Source: Lasiodiplodia sp. COLG20 (taxonomy: Eukaryota > Ascomycota > Dothideomycetes > Botryosphaeriales > Botryosphaeriaceae). Taken from it: a stretch of 64,000 nt of DNA. The position numbers and the translations under genes are program-made. Below, one piece after another: positions 43,401 to 55,007 of the stretch. Where the stretch lies: contig VNWV01000001.1 in the NCBI GenBank assembly GCA_009801085.1, positions 5,766,001 through 5,830,000 on the forward strand, given 5' to 3'. The notes beneath the pieces were generated by a model. It was given only the letters and a program-made list of their open reading frames with translations, searched no databases and was not told the DNA's origin. Numbering within the stretch: the stretch's first letter is position 1; each line of letters starts with the position of its first letter.

Positions 43401-46111
43401 ATGGCGTTGCAGGCGCACGCTTCCTCTCTGGATTCATCTTCTCCCTGTCCTTGCTTTTTCCGCGCTGAGAGTATGTATCGGCAGGATTCCCCGCTGTCCT
43501 TTGACGAGGACACCAGCTCGTGGTATCTGGAGCAGACTCCGGCGGGTTCGAAGGACCTCTGCGATAGGTGCGAGGAGGTGCTCAGCCTCGCTGCATCCGA
43601 CTCGACCTCGAAAGCTTCCGTCCACCACCAAAGCGCCGGGAGCTTCTTCAAAGCGGCCGATGGATCTTGCCTGATCTGTAGCTACCTTTACGGGAAGATA
43701 CCGTGGAAAGCCGAATGCTTCCCGGCCGAAATACTCGAGGCCATCGTCCCAGGCGCACCTTTCTCAACGTATTCCGTATATCGCACCCGACTGGAGATTC
43801 GATTGGAGTGGTTAGGTGAATCATATGATCCGGGCAAAGGCTTGATTTGGTCCCTCCCTTACCCGCTGAACCGGAATGCACCGCCATCCTTTGTCTCGGA
43901 CCGGCCAACGTACAACCTCGATTTCCAGGTTTCTGATTGTAGGCCCCTCCAGGTCCTTCAACCAGAGAATCCATTAACAAAATCGCAGGCAAACGCTCGC
44001 ACATTGAGCGCAACTCGGTCCCCTCGGCCATCGGCCTCGCGGAGAGGATCCCGCAAATCAAGGCTTGGCTTGGTGAATGTGATGGCCAGCATTCAATATG
44101 CCGTTCCCTCAAAAGCTCTTCGGGCTACATTCCTACGCGATTACTGGACGTAGGTTCTCTCAAGGACCCGTACGTCCGCCTGCTAGAATCACATGAGTGT
44201 TCTGCTCCTTGCCGCTACGTGACGTTGAGCCATTGCTGGGGCCCAACCAAGAGGGAAGGACCGGCTCGATTGCTGCAAGCAAATTACGCCGCCGCGCGTA
44301 CCGGCATAACTAATCTCCCAAGGACATTCCTCGAAGCCGTCGAAGTCGCACGGCATTTGCAGGCACGGTACCTATGGATCGACAGCCTATGCATCATCCA
44401 AGACTCCCCACAAGACTGGGAGTCTGAAGTATCCCGCATGGACCAGATTTACAGCAACTCGTACTGCAACATCGCGGCTGCAGGGGCGCGGAACACCACC
44501 GGCGGGCTGTACCTCGAGCAGAACCCCCGTCTCCAGCCGCCGTGGAGGCTGTATCTGCGAGACGCGAACTCGCAGGCCGCGAAGCTGATCGAGCTCTCGG
44601 CATGCGCCCCTTTCGGCGACGAGTTCGCCGCCGCGGCGCTTAACTCGCGCGCCTGGGCGCTGTCTGAGAGGCTCCTCGCGCCGCGCACCCTGCACTTTAC
44701 CCGGAAGCGCCTGTACTGGGATTGCGGACACAGCTTCACCTGGGAAGGATGCAGCGTGCCGCGGACCGCGTGTCAGCTTTCCAGCTCCTCGTACCGTCCG
44801 TCCTGGGTGACGCCGCTCACGGATGCGAAGCTCTCGCTCGCATCGCTCCTCCACCGCAGCCGGCAGCACGCCGCGCTTGCGGTGCAGCCGCCGCATGACG
44901 ACAAGATCCCGGCGTTGAATGACGAGCCGAATGCTTTGCTTACCATGATCCATGCACAGTGGACGGCCATCGTCGCGCACTACACCACCCTTTCTCTGGC
45001 AAAGCGGACAGACAAGCTGTTCGCCCTGGCCGGATTAGCGAAGCTATTCCAGTCCTTGCTTGAAGCCTCTTCCTCCCCCTCGTCCTCACCCCTTCCCTCT
45101 CCCTCCAGCCAGTCTCCAACGCCGTCATCACCATCATCATCATCACCACCACCATCCTGCTTTGCAGGGATATTGTTAACAAACCCCACCACCCCCTCTC
45201 CCTCCACCACAACAACCACGCCGCTATCCACCCACCACCAACTCCTCTGGCGCCGCGCCCGCACAGCCCGCACCAACCCCCTCCGCGACACCGACGCCGT
45301 CATCGCACCAACCTGGTCATGGGCGAGCATCGACAACACGTCAATCGTCTACCCGGGCAGCGACAGCACCAGCAGTAGCAACACCAGCACCAGCACCAGC
45401 ACCAGCTGTGCCGCCGCCGCAGCATGGCTGGCAAATTCGGGCGGCAGCACCTGCGACTACCGCGCCAACGTCGCGCCGATGATCCCTCAAGCCGTCCCCG
45501 TGCGGACGTCGTGGACGGGCAAGGCGGCGGAGAAGAAGAAGCCGAGCGCGGTCCTGCAGGTCCGCGGCAAGGTGGACCGCTCGTTCTGGCGCCACGCCGT
45601 GGGCATCGAGCGGCTGGGGCGCAGGGCCGGAGGGGAGTCGGGCGGCAGCAGGCGGGATTTCGTGCACGTCGAGGGGAGGAGGCGGACGGAGCTGCGGATA
45701 GAGATGGATGTGGATGAGGGAGGCGATTACGCGGCTGGGGGTGGAGGCGGGTATGGTGACGACGACGACGATGACGGTGGGGCGTTTGGGGAGTTGGTGT
45801 TCCTCGCGCTGGTGGCGTATAAGTTGGATCCGACAGCGGTGAAGGGGAGGAGGGATGCGAGGGTGGTCGAGGGGTTGGTGTTGGAGAGGGCGTATACGTC
45901 GAGGGTTAAGGACTCATGGCAACGAGTAGGCGTATTTGCATGCGAGTATGCGGGAGTAACGGATGGAGTTGGTGGTGTCGTCGGTGGAGGGTGGAGAGGT
46001 GTTGGGGGTGCCGTTGCTGCTGTTGAGAAAGCGGCGGTTGGGAAGGGGAGTGCGGAGGAACTGTACCAGAATTTCCTGGCACTACCGGATAAGTCTGTGC
46101 TGCTGGTGTGA
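43401..46111 (+). CDS. HET-domain protein (heterokaryon incompatibility type) 2
   Basis: Exons 43401-43938 and 43989-46111 give 886 aa. N-terminal region with cysteine pairs (CDRCEEVL, CLICSYLYG) precedes the HET domain: PTRLLDVG, YVTLSHCWG (near residue 252), YLWIDSLCIIQDS ... EVSRMDQIYSNSYCNIAA (near residues 308-343), and LNSRAWALSERLLAPRTLHF (near residues 395-415). This form belongs to the 'SHCWG/LNxRxWxLQER' HET subclass, unlike gene 1 (SYVWG). The C-terminal half has S/P/T-rich low-complexity inserts (about 45060-45240 and 45360-45420) and a glycine/aspartate run. The start at 43401 is one of several in-frame ATGs. Convergent with the M20 amidohydrolase. Confidence 0.9.
45362..45422 (+). 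repeat. AGCACC-type simple repeat inside HET gene 2
   Basis: Imperfect CAGCAC/AACACC units coding Ser/Thr-rich low-complexity protein. Prone to length change between strains. Confidence 0.8.
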
Positions 46112-46489
46112 AACGCAGAATGTACAGCAAAACGATATGCGGCAAAGAAAAGGCATATATGGAGCCTTTCGCGGCATCGGCAGCAAGACTCCGGTAGGCG
46201 TTGTCTTTTTTTGTCGTCCTTGTCCCTGGATTGAACCCCTATGTAAGCTGGGCCTTGGTTGACGGCATCACAGGCGACCTTATATTTCTGTGGCCGCACT
46301 TTTATACCACCTCTTCGAGACGCAATACACAGCGCGGCTCGAGAAAAGGGGTACGCTGTATTATGACCCTATTTTTCTTTCTCTTTAGCGTCAATTCGAT
46401 GACTGTATGATCGACCATATTCCACGAAGGGGAGCGCCATGAGACAGATTCCTTGAACCATCTTTGGACCATTTTAACCACCTCTCCAA
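46112..46489. other. Convergent intergenic region
   Basis: About 380 bp between HET gene 2 and the amidohydrolase 3' end; no gene. Confidence 0.6.
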
Positions 46490-47985
46490 TCACGCCTTGA
46501 CCAAAAAGGCCAAAGCACCTCCCGCATACCCATCAATGCCATACCTCAACGCCTCCAGTTTAGGCGCAAAAAAGGCTGAATGATTAACCGGCACGCCCTC
46601 CAAAACCCTCTCCTCCCCACCCTCCCTCTCCAACCTATCCCACAGCTCCGGATCCGTCCCGCCGTACGAGAAGAACACGCCGGGCCTCCCCACGCTCGTC
46701 GCCAAAATGCCGCAGTCCTCACTGAAGCCCAACCTCCGCGCATCGGCGTCGTAATCGGCGCCGAAGTGCGCCTTGAACACCTCCTCGACCTTCTCCGTCT
46801 CGGCCTCGTCATTGACCAAGAGCGGGAACGTCCGCGTCTCGACGAGGTCGGGAGGGGCCGGGGCGCCGGCGGCCGCGCTCTCGGCGTCGATGATGCGGCG
46901 GATGGCGGCGAGCACGCGAGCGCGGGTGGCGGGCGTGAAGCTGCGCACGTCGAGGCCCAGGTCGGCCGTGCCCGGGATGATGTTGACGGCGTCGCCCGCG
47001 CGCACGTAGCCGACCGACACCACCGCTGCGTCCTGCGGGTCGATCTCGCGCGCGGCGATGGTCTGCAGCCGCGTGATCGTGTGTGCTGCCGTCACGATTG
47101 GGTCGCAGGTGCGGTGCGGTTGCGAGGCGTGCCCGCTGCGGCCGTGGATGGTGAGGCTGTTGGAGAAGTTAATCTCGTCAATTCACTTTTCATTCGTAAG
47201 GGGGCAAGATGATTTAGGAAGGGGACGGGAGCAGCCATACTTGTACGAATCTGCCGCCGAAGCTACCGTTCCACGCCGCGTGCCAATTGTCCCTATACGA
47301 AAACGGCACGGTCAGCTTTCCCCCGCTCAACCACAACCTCCTTCCAGCAACACCACCAGCACCACTACCTCCGCATCCACTGAAACCCCAACCAAAATGG
47401 CCCAGACTTACCAGCCTTCAGGGACGTGATATGTCCGCCCACAACCACATCCGGCACGGGCACCCTATCGTACAAGCCGCCCTCCACCATCGCCTGCGCG
47501 CCCTTCCCCAGCTCCTCCGCCGGCTGAAAGCACAGCACGACCGTGCCCTCCCATTCCGCCGCGGCACTGCACAGCAGCTCCGCCGCCGCCAGCAACGACG
47601 TCATGTGCGCGTCGTGGCCGCACGCGTGCATGACGGGCTTGTCGCCCGACCCGTCCAGCGCGCGCATCGTCTTCGTGCTCGCGTACGGCAGGCCCGTCTG
47701 CTCCCGCACCGGCAGCCCGTCCATGTCGGCGCGCAGCAGCACGACGGGACCGTCCGCCTTGTTGCGGATGGTGGCGGCCAGCCCGTGCGAGCCGATGTCG
47801 CTGTGGATGGCCGTCGCCAGCTGCGGGAAGCGTGCGAACAGCGCCGACAGGTGCTCGCGCATCTTGGCCGCCGTTTCGCGCTCCTGGAATGAGAGCTCCG
47901 GCGTCTGGTGGAGGTGCTTGTAGAGCGCCTCGTACGGCTCGAGCGCGGGCCGGTGGGCCGTGATTATTTGGCTGATTTTAGACAT
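46490..47985 (-). CDS. M20 family amidohydrolase/peptidase (N-acyl-L-amino-acid amidohydrolase-like)
   Basis: Exons 47985-47412, 47292-47241 and 47156-46490 close to 430 aa. Zinc/cobalt-type hydrolase that removes acyl groups from N-acyl amino acids or related amides. Marks: RADMDGLPV, HACGHDAHM (metal His/Cys region), the catalytic and metal glutamates in FQPAEELGKGA, the dimerisation lid starting IHGRSGHASQPH, VGYVRAGDAVNIIPGTA, SEDCGILA and the last metal ligand in NHSAFF. The 52-nt middle exon continues the lead-in AADSY to the lid; the CAACAG acceptor at 47157 gives the family-like continuation SYNLTIHG. No signal peptide; cytosolic. Convergent with HET gene 2. Confidence 0.93.
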
Positions 47986-48333
47986 TTTTTTTTTCGGTTG
48001 GAGACAACTGTTATGCGCTGTCAACTGGAAACCAGAAAGTGTTTATACAGATCAGAGAAGAAGATTGAGTCGAAAGAGAAGAGAAGGAGATGCTGATGGA
48101 AGGAAGGAATGCCAAGTCAATGAGTCAAATCGTCAGACGTAGGTGGGGCATTCCGGCTGCGGGGGTCACAAGCCGATGATCAAAGGTCCATCCTGCATGA
48201 CGAAAGAGTCGGGATACTGTGATTAGGTTCCTATTCCCACGTTCACTTGTCCCATTGTAATCGAGGAGACTGGATAATCTATTGGCTTCCCAGATCTAGC
48301 GCCTTGTGAATGCTGTTCTTCAAGGTAATGTAT
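47986..48333. other. Intergenic region
   Basis: About 350 bp between two minus-strand genes; promoter of the amidohydrolase. Nothing else seen. Confidence 0.6.
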
Positions 48334-49906
48334 TTAGGATCTCTCCCACTTAGAATCTTCTACTGCATACCTGACCGCCTCATACACATCCTTAACGATG
48401 GTCCTAGGCTTCCAAGCGGGCTCGGTGCCTTCTTTGTAGACGCCGGTTTGGACAAGAACAGACTTCCAGTCCGTTCCAAGAGGGCTATCGTACATGTTCG
48501 CGCCTCGAATATCCGACTCTGTGGAGAAGTTAGCCATTTCCCTCAAGAGACCTATATTGTAGAAAACAAACCTGGGTTATCTCCAACCATGTACACCCGC
48601 TTCAGCGGCTCCAGCTTGGTTCCTACGAACATCTCCCCCCGGTACTTGTTCAGTAAGGTCTCCGCAAACTCGTACGTCGGGCGGAACGGCTTTCCGAAGA
48701 CCGTCTTCTTCAGCTCCACGCCGTGTCTCTCACCGCCCGTGACAGCGGTCCAGATTCCCTCAAGCGCTTCTCTAAAACCGCCTTGGCCAAGACGCGACAA
48801 GTGGTACTTCGCCGCCCACCACAAGTCCGGGTTGCTGTAGTACAGCGGCGGTTGACCATCCTGCAGGTATCCCCTGTTCGGCAAACTCCTGTCGCCGTTC
48901 TTGGCCGAGATGGTGCCCATGATTCCCTGCTGTGAAAGCAATACGTCCATGATTATTGTAGCATCGAGGCCCCAGTCGCGCGGATCGTTGTACACGAAGA
49001 CAGCATCAATCTTGAGCGAGGCTTCCGGATTCGTAGCGTCGATAGGACGGGGAAGAGGGCGTGCGAAGGAGCGGTAGTAGTCGAGGAAGTTCTTAGAGAA
49101 TGGCCAGATTTCCGGGTACGCAGCGTAAATGTCACCGGGCGTGACAACGCTCTTGTAGCCGTACCTATATCCTTCTTAGCCCCCCTGCAACCTTTAGAAC
49201 TTGGTTGAAGGTGTGGTAGCATACTTCTCAGCCACGTCCCGACACTTGGCGCCGTCTCCGCCACACACAAGTACTGTCTTTTCCTTGTATTGCTCCATGG
49301 CTGCGAATGGAGTATGGCTCTGTAGGAAGTTGGAAGTAGAAAGTGGCACCGACAACTTCTCGCTCAGCTCGGCCACACGCTCCGACTCATGCTTGCCGCC
49401 ACCGTTGGTGAGCAGGATGAAGGGGATGCGCTGGGCCTGGAGGTAGGTGAGCGCTTTGGACGCGCCTGGGATCGGGTCGGAGCTGCGGAGAAGGACGCCA
49501 TCGATGCTGTGATCCTGTTAGCCGTCATGGGGGCCTTCTGGTATCTGGGATAGAAGCATTGTGCGGGGTTGAAGGAAGACGGCTGCAGGACGTCAAGGTG
49601 TCGGTCGGGGAAGCGGGGCAACTCCGCAACGGCATGCTGACAGCCACAGCTCCTTTGTGTACCTTTCCGCATATTCGGCCGCATTTGCTTCTTTCCCAGC
49701 CAATTGTAGATGTTTGTGACGTACTCGAATGCAAAAGCAAAGTCTGGGGTTCGCGACGAGGCGGTGGATGTCTGGAGGCGCCGGCGTTGTCCCACGCACT
49801 CAGGTCGACGGGCAAAGACGAGCGGATGAGCAGATGCGGCCCAAATCCGCGTCGAGCTGCGGAGGCACCTTGCGAAGCCGGCCGTGGGCGGGGCGAACGC
49901 CTGCAT
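48334..49906 (-). CDS. HAD-superfamily hydrolase, subclass IIA, CECR5/HDHD5 type
   Basis: Exons 49906-49725, 49506-49225, 49164-48572 and 48518-48334 close to 413 aa. HAD motif I DIDGVLLRSSD is built across intron 1 (exon 1 ends GA, exon 2 starts C), motif II is in ILLTNGGG, and motif IV is GDNPESDIRGAN, split by intron 3. Order and spacing match the CECR5 group (TIGR01456-type) of mitochondrial-associated HAD hydrolases, whose substrate is not settled. The first 45 residues are rich in R, S and A with few acidic residues (MQAFAPPTAGFARCLRSSTR), a likely mitochondrial presequence. Phosphatase activity is expected from the fold. Confidence 0.93.
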
Positions 49907-50371
49907 GTCGTCGACGGCGTTTGGGGGTGAAGAAGTGGGCTGCTGGAAGGTTGGCCGAGGCTCTACAGTGACGCAGTCGGCGGACGCGCCCCACTGATGC
50001 GCGCCAAGACGCGTGCGCGCGATTCTGCCATCACGGTGGGCAGGTCCCGCCGATATCGCCAAGCAGACACCTCAATCCATCTAGGCCAATGTTGATGACT
50101 GATGTCTGCGTGTGAAGCGTTTGTGGGACGTTCGAGATTTTTGATCGGATTCCCTGCTTACAGCCGCACCCTGCGGACCCTTGCCAATGCCATTACCAAG
50201 AATCGCCAATATTCAACATGTTTGGATCGTGCACGTGGGTTCAGTCAATGGTCTTGAAAATCATCTAAATTTTTAGAGCGAAGTCGCCTGGGCCGTGGCT
50301 CCACTCGCAGCCCTCCAATGCGTCTACTCAAAAGGAATCCCAAACTCCGATTGCCAAAAGCGGCAAAAGCA
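49907..50371. other. Intergenic region
   Basis: About 465 bp, promoter of the HAD gene and 3' end of the lactonase gene; no gene seen. Confidence 0.6.
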
Positions 50372-51608
50372 TTAACACTCATCCCAGATCACGGCGGTCA
50401 AATTGCCAGGGATCGAGATGTTGGCGATCTCGTCTCCGATGACACCGGTCTGAGTGTCGCGCTTCTTGATCACTAGCTTGCTGTCATACTGCAGCGCCAC
50501 CGCAATCAAATCTCCGTCGCCGTTGAGCGAGAAGTGACGGGGGAAAGAGCCACCGGCCGGGGCAAGGTGCTCAAACACGAGCGAGCCATTAGGCTGGATT
50601 GAGAAGGTGGACAAGGAGTCCGAGTACTGCTTGGTACCGTTGTAAGCGCCCGAGATCTCGAACGACGAGTCGTTGCGGTTCGAGACGACCAAGAATTTGT
50701 TATCAGGCTAGTTGCTGTTAGTTAGCATTTCTGTTCCCTTATCTGAGCGTTCTCAAACGTACCGAAACCTCGATCTCAGCGGCAGCCGCTCCCTCCGGTT
50801 CCGGAGCATCGCCGAAGGTGGTGGTCTTGGAAACTTCCGTAAAGGAGATGCCGCCTGCGGGAGGGTAGGCGACGCTGTAGGTGGTCAAGGAGTTGTCGAG
50901 CTCGCCAACCAGGTAGAAGAAAGTGGAGTTGCCGTAGTACGAGTTGCCCGTCCAGAAAGCAGCGTGGCGCGGGCCGAGGCCGGCCTCAGTCTCGAGAGAC
51001 TTCTCCTCCGTCAGAGCGCCGGCACTGTCATAGCTGAAGACGCGCACCAGATCGGCGCCGAGGTCCGGAACAATGATGAATTTTCCAGTCGGGTCCAAAA
51101 TGGCCTCATGCTCATGCGGCGCATCCTGGCGATCAGGAACGGCGCCAGGCTCGTCCAGAGTGAAAGGGAACCTCTCTCCAGGAACAAGGGAGCCGTTCTT
51201 CGGAGCTCCCCAAGTGGAGACAGCACTACCAGAATAGTGGGCTACGGCGAGATGACGCGCGCTGGCGCTGCCGTAGAGGACACTGCTGACGGGGCCGGAG
51301 ATTGCCTGCTGGGAGCTCACTAGGGTAAGCCCACCATCTTCGCCAACCAGCAGGGAGTTGATGGTGCCATTGGTGCTGGTGAGACCCTCGTCCAGGCAGT
51401 AGAGAATGCCGCGCTCCGAATCCAAAGTCAGCCATGACGGACTAGAGCCGCAGCCAGTGCTCGAGTAAGCCGTGTTGAGCGAGTAAGAACCATCATCGGC
51501 GCTGTCGAGGCTGACAGTAGTAAGAGTGCCACCGTAGGAGGTGACGAACAAGTTCGTGGCGGAGCAGCCGGCCGCAGACGCGGAGAGGACGAGAGGAATG
51601 TTGACCAT
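50372..51608 (-). CDS. Lactonase-like beta-propeller protein (6-phosphogluconolactonase/3-carboxymuconate cyclase fold)
   Basis: Exons 51608-50763 and 50707-50372 give 393 aa. Seven-bladed propeller of the Lactonase family (PF10282), with recurring blade strands such as NLFVTSYGGTLTTVSL, GSSPSWLTLDSERGILYCLDEG, HEHEAILDPTGKFIIVPDLGADLVRVF, LGPRHAAFW and PDNKFLVVSNRNDSSFEI. The triple HxH-like site HEHEAILDPTGK and GPRHAAF are the conserved metal/substrate positions in this family. The N-terminal 14 residues are weakly hydrophobic, so secretion is uncertain. Members open lactones of sugars or muconate; the substrate here is not known. Confidence 0.92.
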
Positions 51609-53694
51609 GATGCCAGTTGAACGGAAACTTTTATGCGAATGAAGTTTGACAACGGGGGACCAGGGCTTTATAGCAACGCGTGAGGAGGCTCAAGAAGCGG
51701 TCTCCACGGGCCGGCGTAGAAGGCGATTTGTGAGCAAAAAGAGGGACCGACGTCGCAACGGAGTGGGAAAATGACGGCAAGGACCGACGTCAAATGGGGC
51801 GGTCTTAAACTTATCATGGAAACATCGCCTGGCGGACCGGGAGGCTTGGGCGCGATTCAAGGCTGGCTACTTGGCTGGCGCGCTGAGGAAAGGATCGCCA
51901 GGGCACCGGAGTCCGCATGACACGTCTTTAGCCGGGCAGTGGTGAGCGCTGAGCCAGTCGCGGCCTGGCACCAGGCGGCTTACCTGCGTGTCACACAGGC
52001 GGCTCGCCGGCGCGCCGTTGGCTACCGACATGATGGGCAAGGCCGTTAAGACGAAACAATTGGGTGGTGATGGCGCGGGGTGGCATGGCTGGGGGCTTGC
52101 AGATTGCGGAGGGCTGTGCGAGAAGCGGCGCTGTTTCATCCACAAACTTTCCCCGGCTGTTTCGCCCAGCGCCACTGCCATCGCCTCCCGCGCTCGAGAG
52201 CGCCTGGTTTGCCGCCCACCCACGCAGCTTCATACATATGTCTTCCTCGCCGCGACCACTCAGTCTGCATTTCCGACCTTCTCAGCTGCGTCAGCGCTCA
52301 GCCCATCATCCAACGTGCACAACAAACTCGCCAGCTTGCCCGTCTTTCGGCTCATGCCGCCATGGCATGAGCCCACTCACTTAACGTTTGCCGTAACCGA
52401 ACCGGATCTGGAGACTCTTCATCCGACGTCTTTCGTCGGCGACGAAAATTCGGTCCGCGGTTCCGCCGTCTCCGCCTTTTCTCCAAACGTATATCTGGCC
52501 CGTTGCCCAATGCTTTTTTCCCCCGCGGCTTCCGACCGTGGTTCCTTCCTCGCGTGACGCGGGAGATGCCTCCGTCGGTCACGAAGTCCGTCTCCCATGG
52601 AATGCTGCTCATTCCTGTGCCCGTCCGCATCAACAAACTGAGCAGCGGACCAAGCTGATAGATGACTGACTATTCCAGACGAGAACTTTTGTGCAGTCAC
52701 CCATCGCACACTCGCTGCGAACTGGATCGTCCCCGCGATCACGCTCCATGATGGCTCGTGTGCGCCCCGCTGATGCAATATTTCAGCAGACGACATGGCC
52801 ATTGCTCTGGGACGTGCACAGCAGATAGTGCGCCCACCTTTTCGAGGCCAAATCAATCAGCCGCACAGATGCTTCTAAGAAGCAAATGCGCATGAAGTTC
52901 GGGTAATCAGACCACCCTGTGTTTTCGCTGCCTGTGCATAGTTGTCGGTGAAGGAGTCTGTTCTTCCGCGTCGGCAATTGATGCATTATCTCTTTAGAGT
53001 TGACATTGGATGTCTTTTTTTTCCCCGGTATTTGTTGAGAAAACAAGAGGATCGTGTATGTTGGGCGTGTGGTGAGGAACAGGAGGATGTGAGATTCGAT
53101 CAACCGCTAGGCTATTGGAATCTCTGTTCGAATTATGCGAGAAAGTCTTAGTGAGATGGTGGACTAGAAAGGTAAGGTAACTACGGCATACGTACACTCT
53201 GGAGTATATCCTTACATCTAGCCCTCGAAGTTCGAACAACCAATGATTCCGTTGTAGATGCTTGTATCGATCGTGCACCTTCCCATCTCGGTTTCTCAGC
53301 TTCAACTTCCAAGTTTCCTATGAACCAGGTCTTTCCTCTTCGAGACAGCGTCTGGCAGGGTCCTGTCCTGCAGGCAGAACCAATCCGCCAACCTTAATAA
53401 AGGGCTTTTAGCTTTTACTGTCTCTTTGCAGTTTCTGGACTCTTCCATCGCCTCACCTGCTGCAGAGTATCAACATTACCTACGGACACCTCCATTCGCC
53501 TGGTATACACATCTCTTACTCTGAAGGCCACAGCCCTATCTCACTCAATGGGTTTGCCATGACTAGCTGAACCGCCTACCCGACAACTTCGACATACAGC
53601 CACTCACTTCATCTACTACCGCTAGTATGCAGGAATTGAAAGATCCAGTCTCACCACACTAGCCAAATTTCTCTTGGGATCCCTCACCTACACG
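51609..53694. other. Large intergenic region without a recognised gene
   Basis: About 2.1 kb. ORFs up to 189 codons occur on both strands and overlap; none has a motif. A TATAAA element near the lactonase start is listed separately. The right half may hold untranslated sequence or an upstream exon of the endonuclease-like gene. Confidence 0.5.
51667..51672 (-). promoter_or_regulatory. TATA box of the lactonase gene
   Basis: TATAAA on the minus strand about 60 bp before the ATG at 51608. Confidence 0.55.
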
Positions 53695-55007
53695 ATGAAC
53701 CTGTATGAGATTGACGCACAGGTGAGGAAAATTGAGAAGTGGCTGCTCTTGAAAAATATCAAGACGATTATACCAGCCTAGGAAGGCCCCACTCCTCGCC
53801 GAGCGTCAAATACGCCTTGAAAGAGACAAGTCCTTACGTGAGTGCTTTTCACGAGCCTCAAGAGAGCGATGTTGCGGTGGGTATCCGCCATGGCAAGCTA
53901 AAGGAAAGGATCCAGAAGCTAAGGGACAAGAGGAAAGAGGAATTCCATCGGCTTGATGACCTCGAATCAAAAGCCGCCACAGCTTACTACGGATCAAGCC
54001 AGGACAGCTCAGACACAAGTGAACCAGGATTATCACAGAACTCGACTTTTTCGGCTGGAGTCTTCAGCTCACAATCATCAGCTTCATCTGGACGAGACGT
54101 GCCCTCCTTCAACAGCTCATATCAAAGATCCTTAAACTCGTGGGAAGAGCAAACAACGGACCTGCACACGGAAAAGAATGCCTTGCTCTACAGTGCCAGA
54201 GAGTGGCTCAGCAACTCAAATGATTACCTGGAGATAATGGATTCGGATTCGGCCTTGCTCACTTCTTCCCAAGATTTTACTCATACGCCTCATGATACCG
54301 ATGACCTCTCAACGAAGATTCCGCTTTGTGTCATGAAGCAAAGTGCGTTAGATATGCCTGACGAATACAAGAAAAGGCTGCGACGCGATCTGGAGGAAAT
54401 AATTGCCGGCGCGATCCCTAAGGATGGAAACGAGGAATCCTGCTGGATATGCAAGACATCAGAGGCTGAGGAAAGGATGCAAGTTGTTTTGCGGCGGTTT
54501 CATTGGAGGGACCGCCGTTTCCCATTGGGAATGCAAGGACGGCAACTCAAGCAGCAGGTTGGTGCCTTGTGGATAATTGTCGAGGGCACGATGAGTCCAT
54601 CCCAGAAATACGGGTGGATATTCGAGAGCTGGCACCTGTCACATCTTTGCGGCAACTGGCGCTGCGTAAACCCGGCCCATCATACCATCGAACCTGGCAG
54701 TACCAACTTGGATCGGAGGCAATGTCACAATGGCCGTAGGCCTCACCATGCTTGTAGACACAAGCCTAGGTGCCTCATGCGCTTCAAGAACGGTAAACCC
54801 AAGGGGATCACGCCTTTGAGCTCTCCGGAGACGCCATCGAAGAAGCGCTTTCAGTCTACGCTAGCGAATACACATGGACTTATGAAGATAAAGAAACGCC
54901 AACCGTCCACAATACTACCCGACTTGGCGAAGATGGGAAAAAAGAAGAAGGTCTTTGGAAAAGACAGCGCTAGATATATGAAGCAAAAGAAGATCAATTT
55001 CAACTAG
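53695..55007 (+). CDS. Free-standing His-Cys box (I-PpoI-like) endonuclease, start unresolved
   Basis: The long frame is open from 53736 to the stop at 55007 (about 422 codons), but its first in-frame ATG is far inside (about residue 199, before the catalytic box). A separate ATG at 53695 opens a 28-codon frame that overlaps in another phase and ends near 53781; a single-base shift around 53740-53765 would unite them, so this is either a frameshifted copy, an unseen upstream exon, or a non-AUG start. Counting from the GTG at 53739, the His-Cys box is H302, C304, C309, H314, N323, C329, then C339, H341, C345. That matches I-PpoI spacing from the general-base His to the metal-binding Asn exactly. 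N-terminal 200 residues are polar and serine-rich; the C-terminus is basic. No intron host is visible. Confidence 0.75.

Noticed and set aside
46222..46262. tRNA-like GGATTGAACCCC segment
   Set aside because: It resembles a reversed T-loop, but the T stem does not pair and there is no matching anticodon or acceptor stem.
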